A DNA stretch of 64,000 nt from an uncultured Dermabacteraceae bacterium (GCA_946223075.1 CAMILZ010000011.1:1-64000), one strand, 5' to 3'; shown: positions 35,494 through 45,440, counted from the stretch's first letter. Numbers and translations are program-made. The notes: generated by a model from the sequence alone, not told the origin.

Positions 35494-36186
35494 GTGCCCA
35501 TCGTCATCGATGAGAATCTCGACCCGTCGCTCTACCCGCTCGCGTGGCTCGTGGGCGCGTGGGAAGGCACGGGTGCCGTGCAACTCAAGGGGGAAGACGA
35601 CGAGGAGGTGGGCCGCGCGATCGAGCAGCGCCTCACCGTGACGCCGGATTCTTCGGGTGGGCTTACCTGGGTCATGCGCACGTGGGTCCTGGACTCGCCC
35701 GCGCCTGAACCGCCAACCTCGGCGTTTTACGAAAAGAGCGAGGAAGGGTCCGACGCCACCCAGCAAAGCGGCGAGGCCGAGATCGTGCGCGAGCTCCTTC
35801 TCGAGGAAAAGGGCACGTGGCGCACGACCGGCGTGCTTCCCGGTCAAGATGAAGAGGCCGCGAAGAACGCGAAGCCCGGTAGCCCCGAGAGCTATCTCTC
35901 TCATGGCGTGACCCTCACGATGCAGCGCCGAGGCGCGTTTGGCGATGCTCCCGCCGAGCATTGGGCGGGCGAGGTGCGTGGTCCGCGCATCCAGCTCGCC
36001 ACCCAGGATCTTGCTGCGCCAAGCCCTGCCGCAGGTAGCTCTGACTCCCATGGGGCTCGCATGTTTGGGCTCGTGGGCGGCCGGCTCATGTGGCTTCAGG
36101 AAGTCGGCGAGTCTCTCTCCAAGCTTCGCCCCTACCTGTCTGTCGAGCTTGACCGCGCCGCTGACGAAAGCGAGGGCGAAGCGTGA
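35494..36186 (+). CDS. Nitrobindin-like heme-binding beta-barrel protein
   Basis: The 230-aa protein belongs to the FABP-like/THAP4 nitrobindin family. It has the N-terminal LVGAWEGTG motif and the roughly ten-stranded barrel pattern ending with LSKLRPYLSVEL. Actinobacterial nitrobindins bind ferric heme and scavenge peroxynitrite or NO. GTG 35494 has AGGGAG 6 nt upstream. It overlaps the YgfZ gene by 4 nt (GTGA), a pairing that links heme and Fe-S handling. The proximal heme His cannot be assigned by eye. Confidence 0.83.
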   Translation: MPIVIDENLDPSLYPLAWLVGAWEGTGAVQLKGEDDEEVGRAIEQRLTVTPDSSGGLTWVMRTWVLDSPAPEPPTSAFYEKSEEGSDATQQSGEAEIVRELLLEEKGTWRTTGVLPGQDEEAAKNAKPGSPESYLSHGVTLTMQRRGAFGDAPAEHWAGEVRGPRIQLATQDLAAPSPAAGSSDSHGARMFGLVGGRLMWLQEVGESLSKLRPYLSVELDRAADESEGEA

Positions 36187-37277
36187 GCCCCGCTCCGCTT
36201 CTCACCCACCGCGCGATCCACGAGGAATCCGGCCCCGACGCCGCGGTTCCCGCCCACTACGGCGCTCCCCTGCGCGAGCAGCGGCGCCTCGTCGCGGGCA
36301 CGGCCGCCGTCGATCTTGGGCAACTCGAAATCCTCGAAGTGCGCGGGGAGGATCGCGCCATGTGGCTCACGACCGTGACCTCGCAGGTGTTTACCGACCG
36401 CGCCGAGGGTGATTCCTTTGAGGCATGCGTCCTGAGCCCGCAGGGTCGCGTCGAATCCTACTTTCAGGTCGCGACCGGCTCCGAGTCGTTCTTCCTCGTG
36501 ACCGATCCCGGCACGCGCGAGCGCCTTCGCGCCTACCTCGCACTCATGACCTTCGCGAACCGCATTGAGCTTGTTGAGCGCGACGACCTTCACGTGCTCG
36601 GCTCGTGTGCCCCGCTCACCGAGGTGTTCGGAGCGCAGTTCCCCGCACCGGTCGCCGAATGGAGTCAAACGTGGCCCGAGGTGTCCCCGGGAGGCGTCGC
36701 CTACGGCCCCGATCCTGAGTTCCCCGAACCGTGGCGCCTCACGCTCATGAGCGATGCCGAGCTGCGCGTCCCCGACGCTCCGTGGCGCACACCCGAATCA
36801 TTCGCGGGCCTGTGGGCCGCGGAAGCAGTGCGCATCGTGAATCACAAACCTCGCCTTGCGAGGGAGGTCGACGAGAAGACCATCCCCCATGAACTCGACC
36901 TGCTGCGCACCGCCGTTCACACGCACAAGGGCTGCTATCGTGGCCAAGAGACGGTCGCCAAGGTTCTCAATCTCGGTCAGCCGCCCCGGCGCCTCGTGCG
37001 CCTGCATCTCGACGGCTCCCAGGACATGCCCGCCCCCGTGGGCGCGGAGGTATTCTTCGGGACAAAGAAGGTGGGAACGCTGACCTCGAGTGCGCTCCAT
37101 GCCGACGAAGGCCCGGTCGCCCTCGCCGTGATTAAGCGCGCGGTTCCCCACGACGCGGCGCTCATCGTCGCCTTCGAGGTTGGCGAGGCGAACGTGAAAC
37201 TCGACGCTTCGCAGGTCACGGTCGTGACAGAGCGCGATCATGGTGAGAGGCCCAAAGCGGCCCAGCTTCGCCGATAG
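36183..37277 (+). CDS. ygfZ: YgfZ/GcvT-like folate-binding protein
   Basis: The 364-aa protein has the GcvT fold and the diagnostic YgfZ motif HKGCYRGQETVAK near residue 245, whose Cys is required in E. coli YgfZ. The family uses tetrahydrofolate to maintain certain Fe-S enzymes such as MiaB. It starts with GTG 36183 inside the nitrobindin stop codon. The gene is 17 nt from the next one, in a five-gene run of closely spaced genes. Confidence 0.88.
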   Translation: MSPAPLLTHRAIHEESGPDAAVPAHYGAPLREQRRLVAGTAAVDLGQLEILEVRGEDRAMWLTTVTSQVFTDRAEGDSFEACVLSPQGRVESYFQVATGSESFFLVTDPGTRERLRAYLALMTFANRIELVERDDLHVLGSCAPLTEVFGAQFPAPVAEWSQTWPEVSPGGVAYGPDPEFPEPWRLTLMSDAELRVPDAPWRTPESFAGLWAAEAVRIVNHKPRLAREVDEKTIPHELDLLRTAVHTHKGCYRGQETVAKVLNLGQPPRRLVRLHLDGSQDMPAPVGAEVFFGTKKVGTLTSSALHADEGPVALAVIKRAVPHDAALIVAFEVGEANVKLDASQVTVVTERDHGERPKAAQLRR

Positions 37278-37294
37278 TCAGGAGGAGTCCCCAC

Positions 37295-37732
37295 GTGGAC
37301 GAGGAGTGGAAGTCCCGCAAGGCGGAGATTTTCGAGGTCCAAGAACGCAATCTGCGCCGGGCTGAACGCGAGGAGCACGAGAAAGCTACCGCGATCATCC
37401 TCGACGGCATCAAGCGCTTCCGCGAGGCGGGGATCGAACCGCATCCCTTGCGGGCACTCCCCTACAGGGGGTCGCGCCCTGTAAAAACCACGCATGTCGG
37501 TTGGTACCTCAAGTCCGATCGCACGGTCGGCATCGATACCGAAGGCCACTACTACATTCTTTCCGCGCCGGGTGATCTCATGACCAGGATCAAGGGCGCA
37601 ACGCTCGAGCCGAAGAGTGCACCCCTGATCGTGGGGCGCGGAGGTCGTGACGGCGAATGGTTCGAAATCGACAAGCTCCTTGAGCTCCGCCTTCACGAAC
37701 CGGTTTCGCCCGCGAGGAGGCCAATGGCGTGA
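37295..37732 (+). CDS. Conserved actinobacterial hypothetical protein
   Basis: The 145-aa soluble protein has a charged N-terminal helix (about 1-45, EEWKSRKAEIFEVQERNL) and a compact beta-rich part (about 60-135) with WYLKSDRTVGIDTEGHYYIL. No catalytic motif is evident. GTG 37295 has AGGAGGAG 7-8 nt upstream. It overlaps the FUSC-like gene by 4 nt, so the cluster is translationally coupled. Function is unknown. Confidence 0.8.
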   Translation: MDEEWKSRKAEIFEVQERNLRRAEREEHEKATAIILDGIKRFREAGIEPHPLRALPYRGSRPVKTTHVGWYLKSDRTVGIDTEGHYYILSAPGDLMTRIKGATLEPKSAPLIVGRGGRDGEWFEIDKLLELRLHEPVSPARRPMA

Positions 37733-38979
37733 AAAGCCCGAACCTGCACGGCTGGCTACACGCGGGTGCTTCCCGCGCCAGTGGTGGCGCCTGGCAAATT
37801 CTGCTCGCCGCAATCACGGCCGCGGCGGCCTACTGGCTTTCAGAACATCTGTGGGGGCACGTCGCTCCCTTTTATTCGAGCATCACGGCCTTCCTCATCA
37901 TCGGCCTCACGCTCGAAACGAAGATCCGCAAAAGCATCGACATGAGCACGGGCGTTTTTACGGGGATTATCCTCGGGGAGATCGCGCGCCTCGTGATCGG
38001 CTCCGGCACGTGGCAGCTCTTCGTCACGCTTTTCGTTTCGCTCATGCTTGCGCGGTTCATCAAAGCGAGCGTCATTTTTTCGATTCAGGTGGGCATCCAG
38101 TCCATGATCGTGCTGCTCTTGCCGCAAACTCCCATGATGACGCCCCAGGGCCGGGCCCTCGACGCGATCACGGGCATTTCCCTCGGCTTGCTCGTGCACA
38201 TCGCTTTTTCACGGGATCCGCGCCACGAGCAGCGAAAAGCTGCCGACAAATTCTTCGAGGAACTCAGGAACGCCCTCACAAAACTGAGCGAGGCCGCGCG
38301 CAAGGGTGACTCGCGACTCGCCACGAAAGCGCTCACACAGATCCGCAGCACGTCCCAGCGCCACACCGACGCGTGGGCCCTTGCGAACGACACCGCGAAC
38401 GAACTCACGAGCTACTCCCCCACGCTTCACCGCCACCACGAGCACGTGAACCGGGTTCAGCACCTCCTCGTCGGCAGCGACCGCGCCATGCGCAATGCCC
38501 GCGTCATCGCACGGCGCGAGGTCGAATTCTTGCGCGTCACGCAGCCCCACACCTTCCCAAACCTCGCCGAAGCTCTCACAGCGGCGGTCAACGCGATCGA
38601 CGAGATCCAGGCCGGGGTCGACACGGAAGCCGACTTCACTCAGGCGAGGCGCAAACTCCGCCTCTTTTGCGCGCACCTCACTCCCGAAACTCTGCTCGCG
38701 ACGGCGGAGGGAACCGTCGGACGCCTCGGTCATTTCGAAGGCATCTCGCTCGTGATCCAGTTGCGCGCCCTCGCGGTCGACCTTCTCGAAGCGACCGGGC
38801 TTCCGAGCTCAGATGCTCGCCGCTTCCTCCCCTCCCTCATCGTCGTCGCCGACGCCGACATCGTGGGACCGCGCCCCATCACCCGGGAAATGAAAGCCAT
38901 TGAGCCGCCCGCCTCGACCGAAGCGCTCGAGCTTCTCATCACCGATCGCACCGACCCCGACCGTAGGATGAAGCCGTGA
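37729..38979 (+). CDS. FUSC/aromatic acid exporter family membrane protein
   Basis: The 416-aa protein has a four- to five-helix N-terminal membrane domain (about 22-165; VAPFYSSITAFLIIGLTLE) like FUSC/ArAE exporters. The cytoplasmic helical C-terminal half (about 170-400) is rich in Arg, Glu and Ala. FUSC proteins export aromatic acids or related compounds, and the substrate is not predictable. It starts with GTG 37729 inside the preceding stop codon and overlaps the DUF2516 gene by 4 nt. Confidence 0.82.
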   Translation: MKSPNLHGWLHAGASRASGGAWQILLAAITAAAAYWLSEHLWGHVAPFYSSITAFLIIGLTLETKIRKSIDMSTGVFTGIILGEIARLVIGSGTWQLFVTLFVSLMLARFIKASVIFSIQVGIQSMIVLLLPQTPMMTPQGRALDAITGISLGLLVHIAFSRDPRHEQRKAADKFFEELRNALTKLSEAARKGDSRLATKALTQIRSTSQRHTDAWALANDTANELTSYSPTLHRHHEHVNRVQHLLVGSDRAMRNARVIARREVEFLRVTQPHTFPNLAEALTAAVNAIDEIQAGVDTEADFTQARRKLRLFCAHLTPETLLATAEGTVGRLGHFEGISLVIQLRALAVDLLEATGLPSSDARRFLPSLIVVADADIVGPRPITREMKAIEPPASTEALELLITDRTDPDRRMKP

Positions 38980-39299
38980 TTACCTTCACCATCGCGTACT
39001 ACATGTCTCTCGCCCTCGCCGTCATTTTCGTGGCGATCGAGGCGTGGGCGCTCATCAACGCGCTCCGGTTCCCCTCGAAAGCCTATGACGCGGCGTTCAA
39101 ACGCACGAAGACCTTTTGGGCGCTCATGACTGCCGGTGCACTCGTGATCGGTGTGGTCACGGGCTTTGGCCGGGGTATGGGCCCCTTCACGATCATGCTT
39201 CAGGTGGTCGGCTTCGTCATGGCAGGAGTGTTCCTCGCCGATGTGCTCCCCGCTTTGCGCCAGGTCATGGGCAACGCTCGAGGGCCCCGCGCGCGCTAG
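38976..39299 (+). CDS. DUF2516 family small membrane protein
   Basis: The 107-aa protein has three hydrophobic segments (about 5-30, 47-65, 70-92) with the central RFPSKAYDAAFKRTKTFW loop typical of DUF2516. Function is unknown. The GTG start overlaps the FUSC gene stop. Its last 4 nt overlap the convergent marR-type gene. Confidence 0.82.
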   Translation: MITFTIAYYMSLALAVIFVAIEAWALINALRFPSKAYDAAFKRTKTFWALMTAGALVIGVVTGFGRGMGPFTIMLQVVGFVMAGVFLADVLPALRQVMGNARGPRAR

Positions 39300-39766
39300 T
39301 CGTCGTCGCGGTCGCTGTCGCCACCTGTCATCGTGGCGCGCACGTGCTCGCCCATCGCGCGCACGACCGCGCGCGCCTCTTCGAGGTCGCCAGGGGCGAG
39401 TGCGCCCGAGTAGTACTCTTCCCAAGCCTTGTGCATCGCCGCGACTGCCTTTTCACCCTTTTCAGTGATGAAGAGGTGGTTGGAGCGGCGATCGACCATA
39501 TCAGGCACGCGCCCCACGAGTCCGTTCATCTCGAGGTCGCGGATCGCGGCACTCGCGTTTGAGGGCCGCAGAACGATGTCCTCTGCGACCTTGCCGGGCG
39601 TGATTCCCGGGGTGCGCCCGATATGTCGAAGGATCATCGCTTCGACCGTTGAGAGCCCTCGCATGCCGGGAATGTCAACGGTGAGCGCCTGGATGCGGCG
39701 CGAAATGAGGAGCATCTCGTCGATGATTTCGACGAGCGGTGTCAGTGTGCGGCGTTCGGCGGACAC
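39296..39766 (-). CDS. MarR-family transcriptional regulator
   Basis: The 156-aa protein has a MarR winged helix (about 30-125), recognition helix around IVLRPSNASAAIRDLEMNG, and wing VPDMVDRRSNHLFITEKG. It probably responds to a small phenolic or oxidative signal. GTG 39766 with AAAGG 6 nt upstream is chosen. The MATE-type exporter gene lies 101 bp upstream on the same strand, ending toward it, and is a plausible but unproven target. Confidence 0.9.
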   Translation of the reverse strand: MSAERRTLTPLVEIIDEMLLISRRIQALTVDIPGMRGLSTVEAMILRHIGRTPGITPGKVAEDIVLRPSNASAAIRDLEMNGLVGRVPDMVDRRSNHLFITEKGEKAVAAMHKAWEEYYSGALAPGDLEEARAVVRAMGEHVRATMTGGDSDRDDD

Positions 39767-39867
39767 GGTAACCTTTCTGCTCGGCGGCGGGCACTCTCCC
39801 CGCCCGGGGCACAGCAAGTATGCACCATAAAACCTGGTAAATACTCACTCCCACGACACCTGCGGTT

Positions 39868-41445
39868 TTACCGCCGTTCACCCTCCGGATTCTCGGACGG
39901 ATCCTCGTCCTCCTCGAAAAGATCGGCTTCGTCGAGTGCGGGAAACTGCCCCGTTTCACCGCGGTCGCGCACGATCGGAATCGCGCCCGTGCGCACGTCC
40001 TCGAAACTCTCGCCCTGGAGGATAGTCGGGTCGGCAACGACGCCTTTCTCGGCGAGGAACGGCGCGGAGAGCACCTCGATCTCCTCCGTGCGTGGGCCCT
40101 GGCGATACGTGCGGGCGTTGAGCTTGCGGCTCACCACGATGTACGAGGGGATGAGAAGCGCAATCGAGCCAATCCACGCGAGCGGCCCGCCCCACGCGAC
40201 CCCGATAAATCCAAAGGCTGCGCCGAGCACAACGGCGGTAAACACGCGCATGACGAGCTCGGCGATGCCGGAATAGAAGGGCGGCTTCATGTGGCCGAGG
40301 CCCTGAAGGGAGCCGCGCACCACGAACAGGATTCCGAGCGTCCAGTACGCCACCGAGTAAATCTTGAGGGCGTGGTGGGCGAGATTCAGAACGTCCGGCT
40401 CACTGTCGCCAATAAACATCTCGACGAACACACTGCCGAGGAAGAACAGCGCAAGGCCGATGGCGACGGACACGAGGACGCTCACCACGAGGGCCTGACG
40501 CACGCCCTGCTTGACGCGGTCGATCTGCCTAGCACCGTAGTTCTGCGCAACGAACGTGGAGGTCGCGAGACCGAGGGAGGCGAGGAATGTAATGGCGATG
40601 CCGTCGACCCTGCCCGCCGCCGTGAAGGCCGCGACGGAATCCGGCCCGAGCTCATTGAGGCGCACCTGCACGGCAATCGTGCCGATCGCGATCACCGATG
40701 TTTGAAAACCGAGCGGAAGGCCCAGATACAGGTGTTCGCGAAGTTCCGGCAGTGTCACCTTCCAGTCGTCCCGGGTCAAGTGGAGCACGGGGATGCGGCT
40801 GCGGACCCACGCCACGCACGCCAGGACCGAGGTGAGCTGGGAGACGGCGGTCGAAATCGCCGCGCCCGCAATTCCCCAATTGAAGACCGCGACGAACAGG
40901 ATCACGAGTGCGACGTTGAGCAAGCACGAGATCGCGAGGAACACGAGTGGCGTGCGGGAATCGCCAACGGCGCGGATCACTGCCGCGAGGAAGTCGAAAA
41001 ACACGAGCGTGAACATGAACAGGAAGCTCCAAAACCCGAAGGTCACGGCATTGTCCAAAAGCTCGTGCGGTGTCTGCATGAGTTGAAGCAGTGGCCGAAT
41101 GAAGATCGTGCCCACGAGAGTCATGACGAGACTCGAGAGCGCCGAGAGGATAGCCCCCGCGGCGACCGAACGGCGCACACCTTTCACGTCATTCGCGCCA
41201 AAGGCCTGCGCCACGGGAATCGCGAAGCCGCTCGTCATACCCCAGGCGAAGCCCGTGATGAGGAACAGGAGGCTCATGCTTGCCCCCACGGAGGCGAGAG
41301 AAAGCACGCCGAGGTACCTGCCCACCACCATCGCATCGACGAACTGATAGAGCTGCTGCACGACGTTGCCGATCAAGAGCGGCACCGAAAAGAGCACGAT
41401 CGCCTTCCACGGCGTTCCTCTCAAGAGGCCCTGCGACTGTGACAC
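39868..41445 (-). CDS. MATE family efflux transporter with acidic C-terminal tail
   Basis: The 525-aa protein has twelve predicted helices in two MATE repeats. The first begins FSVPLLIGNVVQQLYQFVDAMVVGRYLG, the second LPLGFQTSVIAIGTIAVQ. It should export drugs or metabolites using Na+ or H+. An unusual roughly 75-residue cytoplasmic tail ends in an acidic run (DEADLFEEDEDPSENPEGE). GTG 41445 with GGAG 5 nt upstream is chosen over an extension to 41469. Confidence 0.9.
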   Translation of the reverse strand: MSQSQGLLRGTPWKAIVLFSVPLLIGNVVQQLYQFVDAMVVGRYLGVLSLASVGASMSLLFLITGFAWGMTSGFAIPVAQAFGANDVKGVRRSVAAGAILSALSSLVMTLVGTIFIRPLLQLMQTPHELLDNAVTFGFWSFLFMFTLVFFDFLAAVIRAVGDSRTPLVFLAISCLLNVALVILFVAVFNWGIAGAAISTAVSQLTSVLACVAWVRSRIPVLHLTRDDWKVTLPELREHLYLGLPLGFQTSVIAIGTIAVQVRLNELGPDSVAAFTAAGRVDGIAITFLASLGLATSTFVAQNYGARQIDRVKQGVRQALVVSVLVSVAIGLALFFLGSVFVEMFIGDSEPDVLNLAHHALKIYSVAYWTLGILFVVRGSLQGLGHMKPPFYSGIAELVMRVFTAVVLGAAFGFIGVAWGGPLAWIGSIALLIPSYIVVSRKLNARTYRQGPRTEEIEVLSAPFLAEKGVVADPTILQGESFEDVRTGAIPIVRDRGETGQFPALDEADLFEEDEDPSENPEGERR

Positions 41446-41598
41446 GCGTGCTCCGCCTTCCTCGCGCACCGGGGATGGTAAACGAATTCAGTCTAGTGGC
41501 GTGCAGGGTGATCGTGAACAAATAGACCGCAAAACCCCAGATCGCGAGACTTCATGCGATCGACAGAAATCCCCGACGGTACGGAGTAGCGTGGAGGC

Positions 41599-42000
41599 AT
41601 GCGTACTTTCATTAACGTCATCCTTAACGTCATTTGGGTTGTGACCGCTGGCCTGTGGTTGTGGCTCGGGTACATCCTCGCGGGCATCATCGCGTGCATC
41701 TTCATCGTCACGATTCCGTTCGGTATCGCGAGCTTCCGCATCGCGAACTACGTGATCCTCCCGTTCGGCCGCGAAGCCGTGCAGGTTCGCGCTCCCGGCG
41801 CGGTCGGGACTCTCGGCAACGTCGTGTGGTTCCTCATCGCTGGGCTGTGGCTCGCCGCGGGCCACGTCGTCACCGCGATCGCGCAGGCAGTGACGATCAT
41901 TGGCCTCCCACTCGCCTGGGCGAATATCAAGCTCATTCCCATCACGTGCTTCCCCTTCGGCAAGGAGATTGTCGCCACGGGTGACACGAGCGTGATCTGA
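41599..42000 (+). CDS. YccF domain-containing membrane protein
   Basis: The 133-aa protein has two YccF repeats, each two hydrophobic segments ending in IPFGIASFRIANYVILPFGR and GLPLAWANIKLIPITCFPFG. Function is unknown. A TAGCGT box 6 nt before ATG 41599 suggests a leaderless transcript; the GGAGG just before ATG is too close to act as a ribosome site. Confidence 0.88.
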   Translation: MRTFINVILNVIWVVTAGLWLWLGYILAGIIACIFIVTIPFGIASFRIANYVILPFGREAVQVRAPGAVGTLGNVVWFLIAGLWLAAGHVVTAIAQAVTIIGLPLAWANIKLIPITCFPFGKEIVATGDTSVI

Positions 42001-42068
42001 TTTCGCGCGTGATCGCGCGCACCGGCAACGAGCCGGGCCAAGCTCGCTAAACGACCCAAGCCCAGTAT

Positions 42069-42106
42069 GAAGCGCCCGCCCCCGGCTTCCCGGGGGCGGG
42101 CGCTTC
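42069..42106. terminator. Bidirectional terminator between yccF-like gene and fbaA
   Basis: A perfect 17-bp G+C-rich stem (42069-42085 with 42090-42106) with a 4-nt CTTC loop lies between the convergent genes. Confidence 0.92.
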
Positions 42107-42124
42107 ATTGACGTCAATCGACGA

Positions 42125-43150
42125 TCACATCTTGTGACCAGCCGAGCGGAGGTTCTCGCACGCCTCCACGACGCGCTTCGCCATACCGGCCTCAGCCTTC
42201 TTGCCCCACGAGCGCGGGTCGTACATCTTCTTGTTGCCGACCTCGCCGTCGATCTTGAGGACGCCCTCGTAGTTCTCGAGCATGTGGCCTGCCACGGGGC
42301 GCGAGAATGCGTACTGGGTGTCGGTGTCGACGTTCATCTTGATGACGCCGTTGTCCACGGCTTCCTGGATCTCTTCGAGGGTCGAGCCCGAACCACCGTG
42401 CATCACGAGGTCGAACGGCATGTCCTTGCCGTACTTCTCGCCAACGGCCTTCTGGATGTCGAGGAGGATCGACGGGGTGAGGCGCACGTTGCCCGGCTTG
42501 TACACGCCGTGCACGTTGCCGAAGGTGAGAGCGGTGATGTAGCGGCCCTTTTCACCAAGGCCGAGGGCCTCAGCGGTCTTGAGGCCGTCCTCGGGGGTCG
42601 AGAAGAGCTTCGACTCGTCGACGTCTGCCGAGTAGCCGTCTTCCTCGCCGCCCACGACGCCGACCTCGATCTCGAGGACCTTCTTGGCCTCGACGGTCTT
42701 CTCAAGGAGACGCTGAGCGATCTCGAGGTTCTCGTCAACCGGAACGGCCGAACCGTCCCACATGTGGGAGGTGAACAGGGGGTTCATGCCCTTCTTGACG
42801 CGCTCGTTGAGGTCCCATTCGATGAGGGGCTCAACCCAGCTGTCGAGGTTCTGCTTCGCGCAGTGGTCGGTGTGGACACCGACGGTGATGTTGTAGTCCT
42901 CAGCAACCTCGTGGATGAACTTCGCGAGGGCGATCGAGCCGCGAACGCGGTTCTTCACGGTCGAGCCGGAGAGGTACTCGGCGCCGCCCACGGAGACCTG
43001 GATGATGCCGTCCGATTCGGCTTCGACGAAGCCCTGGAGTGCGGCGATCGCGGTCTGCGAGCTCGACACGTTGATCGCGGGGTAGGCAAACTTGCCTTCC
43101 TTCGCGCGGTCGATCATTTCGTTGAACTGTTCCGGGGGTGCAACAGGCAT
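42125..43150 (-). CDS. fbaA: Fructose-bisphosphate aldolase, class II
   Basis: The 341-aa class II aldolase has the zinc-binding VGVHTDHCAKQ, ELDEVGVVGGEEDG-like loop EVGVVGGEEDG, TFGNVHGVYKPGNV and the phosphate-binding MHGGSGSTLEEI and NVDTDTQYAF. It cleaves fructose-1,6-bisphosphate in glycolysis. AAGGAG lies before ATG 43150. The gene is monocistronic, ending at a strong terminator. Confidence 0.97.
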   Translation of the reverse strand: MPVAPPEQFNEMIDRAKEGKFAYPAINVSSSQTAIAALQGFVEAESDGIIQVSVGGAEYLSGSTVKNRVRGSIALAKFIHEVAEDYNITVGVHTDHCAKQNLDSWVEPLIEWDLNERVKKGMNPLFTSHMWDGSAVPVDENLEIAQRLLEKTVEAKKVLEIEVGVVGGEEDGYSADVDESKLFSTPEDGLKTAEALGLGEKGRYITALTFGNVHGVYKPGNVRLTPSILLDIQKAVGEKYGKDMPFDLVMHGGSGSTLEEIQEAVDNGVIKMNVDTDTQYAFSRPVAGHMLENYEGVLKIDGEVGNKKMYDPRSWGKKAEAGMAKRVVEACENLRSAGHKM

Positions 43151-43294
43151 GTGTGCTCCTTCGAGTGGGGATCGCGGGGCACCCGTGTACCTCGCAGATC
43201 CACGTTGCGTTTGCCCTTCTATTCTTCCACACCTCGTGCGGGACGCTTCCCGGTTCCGCTCACTCTCCGGATTTTCGTGAGAGGTGAGCCACAG

Positions 43295-45322
43295 TCAGGT
43301 GGAGGGTCGGGTCGTGGGGCCGACGGTTGCCTCCTTCTTGGCGTGCGGTATTTCCACGATGAGGCTGAAGGAGCCGTCGGAATTCTCTCCCGCACTGACC
43401 GTGCCACCGAGCGCGTGGGCCCGCTCGCGCACCCCGCGAAGCCCCATGCCGGAGCCGGGGGCGGGTTCGGCATCCGCGGGCGGCACCGTGTTGGTGACGT
43501 CGATGCTCGTGCGGCGCTCGTCGGTCCTGAGCGTGATGGCGATGTCGCTTCCGGGAGCGTGGCGCAGGGCGTTGGCGAGGCCTTCTTGCGCGGCGCGGTA
43601 GAGCGCGAGTCCGACGGTTGCCGGGACGTCGGGGATGCCTTCTTCGGGCATTGTGAGGGTCACGTGGGCGCCGGCGTCGCGGGATTGCTCGACGAGGGAG
43701 GCGAGGTCGCCGAGATCTGGCTGCGGGGTCGTTTGCGGCGCTTCTTCGGTATCGGTTCCGCGCAGCATGGTGAGCAGTGCGCGCATTTCGCGAAGGGCAT
43801 TGCGGGAGGTCGACGCGATCGACGCGAACTCAGCGCGCGTGGCGTCGTCGAGATCGGAGGCGGCGAGGCGGTACGGCGCGGTCTGCGCTTGGACGCTGAT
43901 CACGGACATCGAGTGGGCGACGACGTCGTGCATTTCGCGCGCGATGCGGGCGCGTTCCGCGAGTTCGGCGCTCTCGGCTTTCGCGCGTTCTTGACGCTCT
44001 TCGGCTTCGCGCCTCGCCACCCGGTCGCGCGAGGCGGCACGCGCGGTTTCGGCGAGCCAGCGAAGGCCGTAACCGAGGGCCGCGGCCACGATCCACATGA
44101 CGAGGGTGAGCCCGAGGAAGAAAAGGCTCCACTGTACGAACGTGACCGGGTCATCGACATCCGGATAGGACCACACGAGCCTCACGATCGTGCCGACCAC
44201 GAGGATCGCGCTGAACGTCGCGAAGGTTGCGACGCTGCGGCGGATATTGCGGTGCAGGCTCAGCGTGAAGAGCGCGAGTGCGGCGAGGAATATCGGAACG
44301 TCGGTGCCGGGCACGAAGACTTGCGTGTAGGACTTCCAGAGGGTGATGACGAGGGTCGTGAGGTACGAGGCGAGGAAAGGCACCCACACGACAATCGCGC
44401 CGAGCTTCGGCCGCCGCACCAGAAAAATGAAGGCGAGCGCCCACGCGAGCGCGAGGAGCCCGAGCAGCGCTTCGCTCACGGGAATCGTGAAGAGGCCAAC
44501 GGGGATGTAGCGGGCCGGGATTTGATCCCACAGGTAACCCTCCCCCGAGATCGTCACGCGGATCGGGATGATGACGGCAATCGCTGCGGTCGCCCACCCC
44601 TTGAAGCTGATCGTCGCGAACGAATCACCCTCGAGAATCTCGCGCACGAGGGTGTTCTCGATGCGAGCCGCACAGTGGAGCGCGAGGGGAAGCAGGGCAA
44701 CGAGCAGGAGGCCCACGAGGACGTAGAGAATCGAGTCGAGAAGCGCCAGGGTTCTCGCGTATGGCTCGAGGTCGAGGTTCGGGTCGACGCCGAGCACGAT
44801 GGGCGCGGCGATTCCCGACCGGTACGTGGAATCGACGAGCGTCACGAACGGGAAGAACAGCCCGTACACGAGCGCGAGAATCGTTTGCGTACCGAGCACG
44901 AAGCCGATACTCACGCGCACCGTGTTCAGAACAAGCGCTTCGCTCACGTAGTCAAGCCAGAGGCGTAGGTTTCCGAGGACGCGAAAATAGTCGGCGAACG
45001 AGTGGAACTCCGGAATTTTCGTGCGGGGGTGGAGCACTTTCGCTCCCCGCCAGACGTTGGAGCGGAGCCTCGTGAGATCCGCGGCGAAGCCGCCCGCGAG
45101 CAGGATTCCAGGCAGGAACAGTAGGCCGATGAGCAGGAACGGAAGCGTAACCGCGCTCATCATGCCAAGCATGAAGAGGGCGCCGCCCACGAGCAGCCCG
45201 ATCACGAGGCTCGGGAAGACGTAGAGGAAGTCGCGGCCGAGTTGCTTCGCACGCTCGCCAATCGGCGCTTTCGACCAGGGGGCGGCGATCCGCACTCCCT
45301 GCGTCTTTTCGGCTGTCGTCAT
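43295..45322 (-). CDS. Sensor histidine kinase with large membrane sensor domain
   Basis: The 675-aa kinase has a roughly 400-residue N-terminal membrane part with about twelve hydrophobic segments, including a putative-sensor domain (about 30-260). HisKA_3 follows with MHDVVAHSMSVISVQAQ (His about 465), and a HATPase with GSGMGLRGVRERAHALGG. It should autophosphorylate and pass phosphate to the NarL-type regulator encoded divergently at 45441. The opposed orientation of kinase and regulator is less usual than an operon. The signal is unknown. Confidence 0.88.
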   Translation of the reverse strand: MTTAEKTQGVRIAAPWSKAPIGERAKQLGRDFLYVFPSLVIGLLVGGALFMLGMMSAVTLPFLLIGLLFLPGILLAGGFAADLTRLRSNVWRGAKVLHPRTKIPEFHSFADYFRVLGNLRLWLDYVSEALVLNTVRVSIGFVLGTQTILALVYGLFFPFVTLVDSTYRSGIAAPIVLGVDPNLDLEPYARTLALLDSILYVLVGLLLVALLPLALHCAARIENTLVREILEGDSFATISFKGWATAAIAVIIPIRVTISGEGYLWDQIPARYIPVGLFTIPVSEALLGLLALAWALAFIFLVRRPKLGAIVVWVPFLASYLTTLVITLWKSYTQVFVPGTDVPIFLAALALFTLSLHRNIRRSVATFATFSAILVVGTIVRLVWSYPDVDDPVTFVQWSLFFLGLTLVMWIVAAALGYGLRWLAETARAASRDRVARREAEERQERAKAESAELAERARIAREMHDVVAHSMSVISVQAQTAPYRLAASDLDDATRAEFASIASTSRNALREMRALLTMLRGTDTEEAPQTTPQPDLGDLASLVEQSRDAGAHVTLTMPEEGIPDVPATVGLALYRAAQEGLANALRHAPGSDIAITLRTDERRTSIDVTNTVPPADAEPAPGSGMGLRGVRERAHALGGTVSAGENSDGSFSLIVEIPHAKKEATVGPTTRPST

Positions 45323-45440
45323 GGGTTAACCGTAAGGCTCCCGCGCGCAGGGAGCATCACTCGTGAGGCCCCCGCAACGCCATACTTGAGGATGATCCCG
45401 AACGCGTCCGCGAGCGCGCTTCCTCCCCTAGGCTTGAGTT

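Noticed and set aside
42134..44968. A 944-codon open frame on the plus strand opposite fbaA and the kinase gene
   Set aside because: It is antisense to two clearly conserved genes, has Arg/His/Glu-rich composition without any domain, and is typical of high-G+C shadow frames.
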